A stretch of DNA of 15,476 nt. Source: Devosia equisanguinis (GTDB lineage Bacteria; Pseudomonadota; Alphaproteobacteria; Rhizobiales; Devosiaceae). Shown here one piece after another: positions 14,966-15,476 of the stretch. The notes below the pieces were generated by a model. It had not been told where the DNA came from. It searched no databases and saw nothing but the letters and a program-made list of their open reading frames with translations. Position 1 is the first letter of the stretch. The number at the start of each line of letters is the position of its first letter. The stretch spans positions 1 through 15,476 of the forward strand of contig CAMDAL010000047.1 of NCBI GenBank assembly GCA_945888565.1. Direction: 5' to 3'. A program made the translations under genes and the position numbers.

Positions 14966-15309
14966 CTCGCCTGTCTGTGGCACCCTCACCCGACATCCCC
15001 ATGGGAGTGCTCGTCGCCGCCGACAGCATCGACGCGGCACGCGACTTATGCCGCGTGAAACAACAGGGTTACCAAGGCGAAGCTTAGCGTCCCAAGACCG
15101 ACTGACCGGTGCGCAGGTTCTTGAGCACGATCGGCTCCCTTCTAGGCACTGCTGCCCGGCTTGCTGAGCGAGCAGTTCACCAGGCAGTGGATCTGGGAGC
15201 CGCCGGGCCACGGCCCCTTGGAGACGAGCGGCTGCCCGGCCATAGCATGTGAAACTCAAGGGCGGGTGTCGACGTAACTGCGGACGGTAAGTTCGAACGA
15301 GTAGCCCCC
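14966..15309. other. 344-bp non-coding region with nested inverted repeats
   Basis: No gene is supported here. The 15132-15240 section is rich in internal complementarity. CGGCTCCC (15132-15139) pairs with GGGAGCCG (15195-15202), CACTGC (15147-15152) with GCAGTG (15184-15189), and TTGCT (15161-15165) with AGCAG (15071+100, i.e. 15171-15175). GCTGCCCGGC occurs twice, at 15151-15160 and 15231-15240, exactly 80 bp apart. Its core GCCCGGC is complementary to GCCGGGC at 15202-15208, which allows alternative folds. The region could hold a small RNA, a 5' leader of the response-regulator gene, or the remains of a mobile element end; nothing decides between these. Confidence 0.4.
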
Positions 15310-15476
15310 ATGAGCGCGCTAAATCCTCTCGCCGTCACCGACAATACCCTCCTGATTGTGGACGACGACACTGTGTTTCTCGAACGTCTGGAACGGGCGA
15401 TGGAGAAGCGCGGTTTTCATGTTCTGACCTCCGGCTCGGTAGCAGAGGGAACTCGGGTGGTTCAGCAAGAGGCGCC
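15310..15476 (+). CDS. ActR/RegA-type response regulator, N-terminal part (runs off the window)
   Basis: The last 167 bases open a reading frame of 55 codons with no stop. MSALNPLAVTDNTLLIVDDD starts it; the hydrophobic strand plus acidic triplet D18-D20 is the receiver-domain signature. VFLERLERAMEKRGFHV (22-38) and TSGSVAEG follow the helix 1 and strand 2 pattern of the ActR/RegA/PrrA redox-response regulators. The phospho-acceptor Asp and the C-terminal Fis-type helix-turn-helix lie beyond the window. An in-frame TGA at 15250 and the lack of other start codons make the ATG at 15310 the only reasonable start; no good Shine-Dalgarno is seen. The partner kinase gene (regB/actS), often adjacent, is not upstream here. 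Confidence 0.78.
   Translation, partial: MSALNPLAVTDNTLLIVDDDTVFLERLERAMEKRGFHVLTSGSVAEGTRVVQQEA

Overview
The window is a GC-rich stretch of a bacterial chromosome. Gene families and neighbourhood suggest an alphaproteobacterium of the Hyphomicrobiales, Devosia-like by impression. This placement is inference: no rRNA is present, and it rests on the ActR/RegA-type regulator, the dnaJ/pdxH divergent pair, the Sua5, BioY and DUF1499 genes, and base composition.

Positions 1-9840 look like ordinary core or semi-core chromosome. In order they hold: an HDAC-like deacetylase (minus); a Sua5/TsaC tRNA-modification enzyme (plus); a short intergenic repeat; a DnaJ/CbpA-type co-chaperone (minus), divergent from pyridoxamine 5'-phosphate oxidase pdxH (plus); a plus-strand set of three membrane-associated genes (DUF898/YjgN protein, membrane-anchored M48 metalloprotease, DUF1499 protein); a convergent metallo-beta-lactamase-fold hydrolase (minus); the biotin transporter component bioY with a clear Rho-independent terminator; and a siderophore-interacting flavoprotein.

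Positions 9914-13062 form an accessory metabolic locus. A LysR regulator (minus) is divergent from a compact plus-strand operon: a Tat-signal cyclophilin-like protein, a cupin that matches the manganese hydroxynitrile lyase type residue for residue at its metal site, and a NepI-like MFS exporter. Directly after the exporter, in frame, lies a 47-codon C-terminal remnant of a short-chain dehydrogenase, so the operon seems to have lost an enzyme.

Positions 13082-13438 carry tRNA-Gln(TTG) on the minus strand and tRNA-Pro(CGG) on the plus strand. tRNA-Pro has a strong sigma70-like promoter and a textbook terminator.

Positions 13439-15309 look different: long gene-poor stretches, less biased codon use and a possible decayed ORF. 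They surround one EamA/DMT transporter with a 61-residue histidine-rich tail. This suggests acquired DNA downstream of tRNA-Pro, though no integrase or att repeat is visible. The window ends inside the start of an ActR/RegA-type response regulator.

No CRISPR array, intact insertion sequence, phage or recognisable defence system was seen. The items most worth checking are the LysR/cyclophilin-like/cupin/MFS locus with its SDR remnant, the DUF898-M48-DUF1499 operon, and the structured non-coding DNA around the EamA start and at 15132-15240.
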